64,000 bases of DNA, taken from the IMG/VR virus record IMGVR_UViG_3300042883_000874, positions 1 through 64,000 of that record. One strand, written 5' to 3'. Positions 61,002 to 64,000 of the stretch are shown piece by piece (the first letter of the stretch is position 1; each line of letters opens with the position of its first letter). Made by a program: the position numbers and the translations under genes. This DNA comes from a virus. The notes under the pieces are model-generated. The model searched no databases. It had not been told where the DNA came from and was given only the letters and a program-made list of their open reading frames with translations.

Positions 61002-64000
61002 CCTGCCCAATTGAATCAAGTGATGAGTGGAAAAAGACATTAGCTGATGCTAATGGTGATAGAGATGCTGCACTTATAGAATGGAGAAAACCTGATGGTT
61101 TTGGTTCAAAAGATGAGTTTAACTTAGAAGTTGATGGAGAAACTTTTGAAACAGAAAGACCTGGGCCAACAGAACCTTTAGAGCCTGAAGTAAAACCTGA
61201 TAAGTTTTCTAAATTAATAGATGATATTAAAGTATATCTTACTACACAATACACTATCTTAACTAAAAAGAAGATTGCTGATCAACCTGAAAAGCAAGCT
61301 AGATTGCAAAAGGTTATTGATGACTTTGCAGCTCTTGAAGGAGTTGAGTCTATAACAATGTTTATTGATGATGCTTATAAAAAATCCCAACTTGCTAAAG
61401 ATAGATTTGCTAAGATTATTGCTAATGAAAAGAACTTAACAAGTAGAGAATTAATGCAAGAGTTATCTGCTATTAATGAATTTGCTAATGGTTATTCTAT
61501 TCTTGATGAGATTAATAAACAAGATATTTTTGATTTCTTTAGTGAAAAGGTAGATCCTTCTATTCCAGAAGCACTACTTACTCCTGCTCAAAAACTTACA
61601 AGAGCTATTGAAATAAAAAATAATATAAATCAACAATTTGTTGAAATTGGTAGACCTTTAATAGCTGAGTTTTTATTAGATTATAAATCAGAAAATATTG
61701 GAGAAGATATAATGCCTGAAGTAACTAAACTTCAAGAACAAATTAAAGCTATTGAAAATGATAGTTCTAAAAATGAAGCTGAAAAACTTAAAGCTATAGA
61801 ACCTTTACAAAAAAGACTTGATAAGTTTCAATCTTTTGTTCTTGATAAAGACTCAATGATAGAGCTTTTAAAAGAAGCTAGTTCTGATGAGAGTGTACTT
61901 TCTTACTTAATTGATCCTTTAATTAGTTCTAAAGATGCTGCTTTAGGTTTATTTGCTAAAGCTATAAAGAGTCAACTTACTTATGCTAATGTAAAGAATG
62001 TTGAAACTAAAAATGAATGGGCTAAATACTTTTTAGATTATGCAGATTCTACTTCAATAAGCAGAAACAATGTAGCAGAATTTAATGAAGGTATTTATGA
62101 GTATGTAGAAGAAAGTTATACAGATAGTGTAACAGGAGAAATTGTTACTAAAAGAATTCCTCATTTTGTACAAAAATATGACATGACTGCTTATAATAAA
62201 GCAGCAAAAGCTGAACAAAAAAGAAGAGGTTTAGCTCCTGTTTTAAGTGCAAATCCTACAGAATATGAGCAAAAGAAACTTGATAAGTATAATGAAGGAC
62301 TTGGTAAATGGTATTCTGAAAATAAACAATCTAAACCTATTGAAGAGATAGAAGCTATTATTGCTAGTAAGAAAAAAGAACTAGAAAAAAACTTAATTAG
62401 TCAAAAAGAATATGATGACTGGTATAGTTCTAGAGTTTTTAAAACTAAAAATGGTACTATTCAATATAGGTGGGAAATGACTCAGCCATCAGAAAAGTAT
62501 CTTAATCCAAAATGGTCAGCTCTTTATGATATAAATGGTAAACCTATTGGAGAAAAAGGAAAACTACATCAGTTTTATTTAAAAACTTACTTTGAAGCTC
62601 AAGAACTTCTTCCTGAATCACAAAAATTAGGATACAGATTACCTGATGTTCCTAAAGAAGATTATGAAAGAGTTTTATCTAATGGTCTTATTGATACAGT
62701 TACTGAGAACTTTAAAGATGCTACACAAATTAGAGCTCAAGATTCACAACAATATGGTACAGCTAATGCATCAAACTTAGGTGTTAAGTTTATACCTGTT
62801 CATTATACTCAAAAAAGTTTAGCTCCTGAAGATATAAGTCTTGATTTAGGTAAATCTGTATTATTATTTAGTGCAATGTCTAATAGATTTCATGCTTTAA
62901 ATGAAGTAAATGCTGAGATATCTTTGTTTAAAACAGTTGTTGGAGCTAGAACTGTTGCTGAAACTAACAGCAAAGGAGAGCCTATAATGAATCAAATTGC
63001 TAATAAGCAAAACATTGTAAGATTTCTTAAAAAAAATGGAGAAAGTTATTCTCAAAAACATGTTGATGACTTTATTGATATGATTGTATATGGAGAAACA
63101 CAAGCAGCTGAAGAGTTATTTGGTTTATCTATGAGTAAAATTACAAATACAGCCAGTGGTATATCTGCAGTAACATCTCTTTCATTAGATGCATTAAAGG
63201 GTATGGCCAATAACTTACAAGGTAATATCCAAATGATTATTGAAGCTAACTCTGGACAGTTTTTTGCTAAGTCTAATTTAGCTAATGGTAAAGGTTTTTA
63301 TTGGAAATCTGTACCTTCTATGCTTGCTGACTTTGGTCAACCAACTCCTACTAGTTTATTAGGACAACTTGCTGAATTTTATGATGCCATACAAGGAGAA
63401 TTTATTGATCAGTATGGTAAAAAAGTAACAGGAACTGCAGCTTTAAGATTAATGAGTATAGATACTATATTCTTTAACCAATCTTTTGCTGAACATGAAA
63501 TTCAAGTATCAGGTATGTGTGCTTTAATGGATGCTACAATGGTTACTGATAAAAATACAGGAGAAGTAATAAGTCTTTTACAAGCTCATATTCTCTATGG
63601 AGCATATGGTGTTGCAGAAAATACTAACTTCTCTGAGAAAAAAAGACAAAACTTTCAAAATACTTTACATGCTTTAAATAAAAGAATGCATGGTGTCTAT
63701 AATGAGTTTGATAAAGGTACATCTCAAAAATATTCTGTAAGTAGATTAGCTATAATGTATAGAAAGCATTTAGTACCAGGATACCGTAGAAGATTTAATG
63801 ACTTAGCAATGGATCAAGAACTTGGTACATTTACTGAAGGTTACTATAGAACTTTTTGGGATTTATTTTTCAAAGATTTAGTAACTTTTAAATGGAACAT
63901 GATTGAAGGGTGGTCTACATATACTCCTTTTCAAAAAGCTCAGATGAAAAGAGTTATAGCTGAACTTGCAACAATTGTAACTACTACAGCTTTAATAGCA
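60995..64000 (+). CDS. Giant cargo protein, N-terminal 1002 residues (truncated by window end)
   Basis: An open frame from ATG at 60995, inside the last codons of the previous gene, continues without stop to the final base of the window. The N-terminus MLACPIESSDEWKK resembles the start of the neighbouring cargo genes, with a Cys at residue 4. The first 450 residues are highly charged and helical (for example AEKLKAIEPLQKRLDKF). The region 600-1000 looks globular, with many aromatic and hydrophobic helices. No catalytic motif is visible so far. It could be another part of the polymerase complex or an ejection protein. Its end lies outside the window. Confidence 0.7.
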   Translation, partial: MLACPIESSDEWKKTLADANGDRDAALIEWRKPDGFGSKDEFNLEVDGETFETERPGPTEPLEPEVKPDKFSKLIDDIKVYLTTQYTILTKKKIADQPEKQARLQKVIDDFAALEGVESITMFIDDAYKKSQLAKDRFAKIIANEKNLTSRELMQELSAINEFANGYSILDEINKQDIFDFFSEKVDPSIPEALLTPAQKLTRAIEIKNNINQQFVEIGRPLIAEFLLDYKSENIGEDIMPEVTKLQEQIKAIENDSSKNEAEKLKAIEPLQKRLDKFQSFVLDKDSMIELLKEASSDESVLSYLIDPLISSKDAALGLFAKAIKSQLTYANVKNVETKNEWAKYFLDYADSTSISRNNVAEFNEGIYEYVEESYTDSVTGEIVTKRIPHFVQKYDMTAYNKAAKAEQKRRGLAPVLSANPTEYEQKKLDKYNEGLGKWYSENKQSKPIEEIEAIIASKKKELEKNLISQKEYDDWYSSRVFKTKNGTIQYRWEMTQPSEKYLNPKWSALYDINGKPIGEKGKLHQFYLKTYFEAQELLPESQKLGYRLPDVPKEDYERVLSNGLIDTVTENFKDATQIRAQDSQQYGTANASNLGVKFIPVHYTQKSLAPEDISLDLGKSVLLFSAMSNRFHALNEVNAEISLFKTVVGARTVAETNSKGEPIMNQIANKQNIVRFLKKNGESYSQKHVDDFIDMIVYGETQAAEELFGLSMSKITNTASGISAVTSLSLDALKGMANNLQGNIQMIIEANSGQFFAKSNLANGKGFYWKSVPSMLADFGQPTPTSLLGQLAEFYDAIQGEFIDQYGKKVTGTAALRLMSIDTIFFNQSFAEHEIQVSGMCALMDATMVTDKNTGEVISLLQAHILYGAYGVAENTNFSEKKRQNFQNTLHALNKRMHGVYNEFDKGTSQKYSVSRLAIMYRKHLVPGYRRRFNDLAMDQELGTFTEGYYRTFWDLFFKDLVTFKWNMIEGWSTYTPFQKAQMKRVIAELATIVTTTALIA

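Noticed and set aside
426-63103. Minus-strand open frames of 60-160 codons throughout
   Set aside because: All lie opposite strong plus-strand genes, have low-complexity or unlikely products, and none has a promoter or leader; they are shadows of AT-rich coding DNA.
1-64000. tRNA genes, CRISPR arrays, insertion sequences and integrase or attachment sites
   Set aside because: I looked for tRNA-like cloverleaf sequence, regular spacers, transposase or integrase motifs and found none; the two mobile genes are homing endonucleases.

Overview
The window looks like the late (structural and cargo) half of a low-GC, tailed double-stranded DNA phage of the crAss-like group (order Crassvirales, podovirus-like), probably infecting a member of the Bacteroidota. 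The evidence is the gene order (terminase, portal, acidic scaffold-like protein, capsid, connectors, IHF-like protein, tail ring proteins, a very large muzzle-like protein, then giant internal virion proteins). A 3673-residue protein also carries the RNA polymerase loop DFDVD, the signature of the virion RNA polymerase of this group. Translation starts have A-rich leaders rather than Shine-Dalgarno sites, and several promoter-like sites match the Bacteroidota -7 box TAnnTTTG. All 40 genes I call lie on the + strand and are tightly packed. I see no tRNA, rRNA, CRISPR or IS element. No gene-free stretch reaches 300 bases; the longest, about 160 bases, holds a terminator and a promoter.

Layout. 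1-7184: terminase large subunit (5' truncated), portal, scaffold-like protein, major capsid protein. 7185-9000: a structured, GC-richer intergenic element and two structural genes. 9020-11689: a cassette of eight small lysine-rich proteins interrupted by one lipoprotein. 11696-13372: an endonuclease VII-type mobile gene inserted at the start of a connector gene, then a Dps/ferritin-like protein. 13444-22588: an abundant-looking structural protein followed by a terminator, then cysteine-rich adhesin or tail-fibre proteins ending in a strong terminator. 22748-30245: IHF/HU-like protein, two ring or tail-accessory proteins and the muzzle-like protein. 30245-38805: four proteins that share odd glycine-rich motifs and are probably internal virion or ejection proteins. 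38885-39376: an HNH-AP2 homing endonuclease with its own promoter. 39378-64000: about 24.6 kb of giant probable cargo proteins. These are a 925-residue protein, a 1823-residue protein with a PD-(D/E)XK nuclease-like core, the 3673-residue polymerase/zincin protein, a 782-residue protein with P-loop and nucleotidyltransferase-like motifs, and an unfinished protein of at least 1002 residues that runs off the window.

How it works together (inference from crAss-like phage biology). The first block builds and fills the head, the middle block builds the connector, tail and adhesins, and the last block encodes proteins packed in the virion and delivered with the DNA, so that the phage polymerase can transcribe early genes on arrival. 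The most unusual points are the combination of nuclease, protease, polymerase, kinase-like and nucleotidyltransferase-like modules in the cargo block, a Dps-like protein with an almost complete ferroxidase site in the connector region, an endonuclease gene whose first eight codons copy the start of the gene it invaded, and the complete absence of TGA among 39 stop codons.
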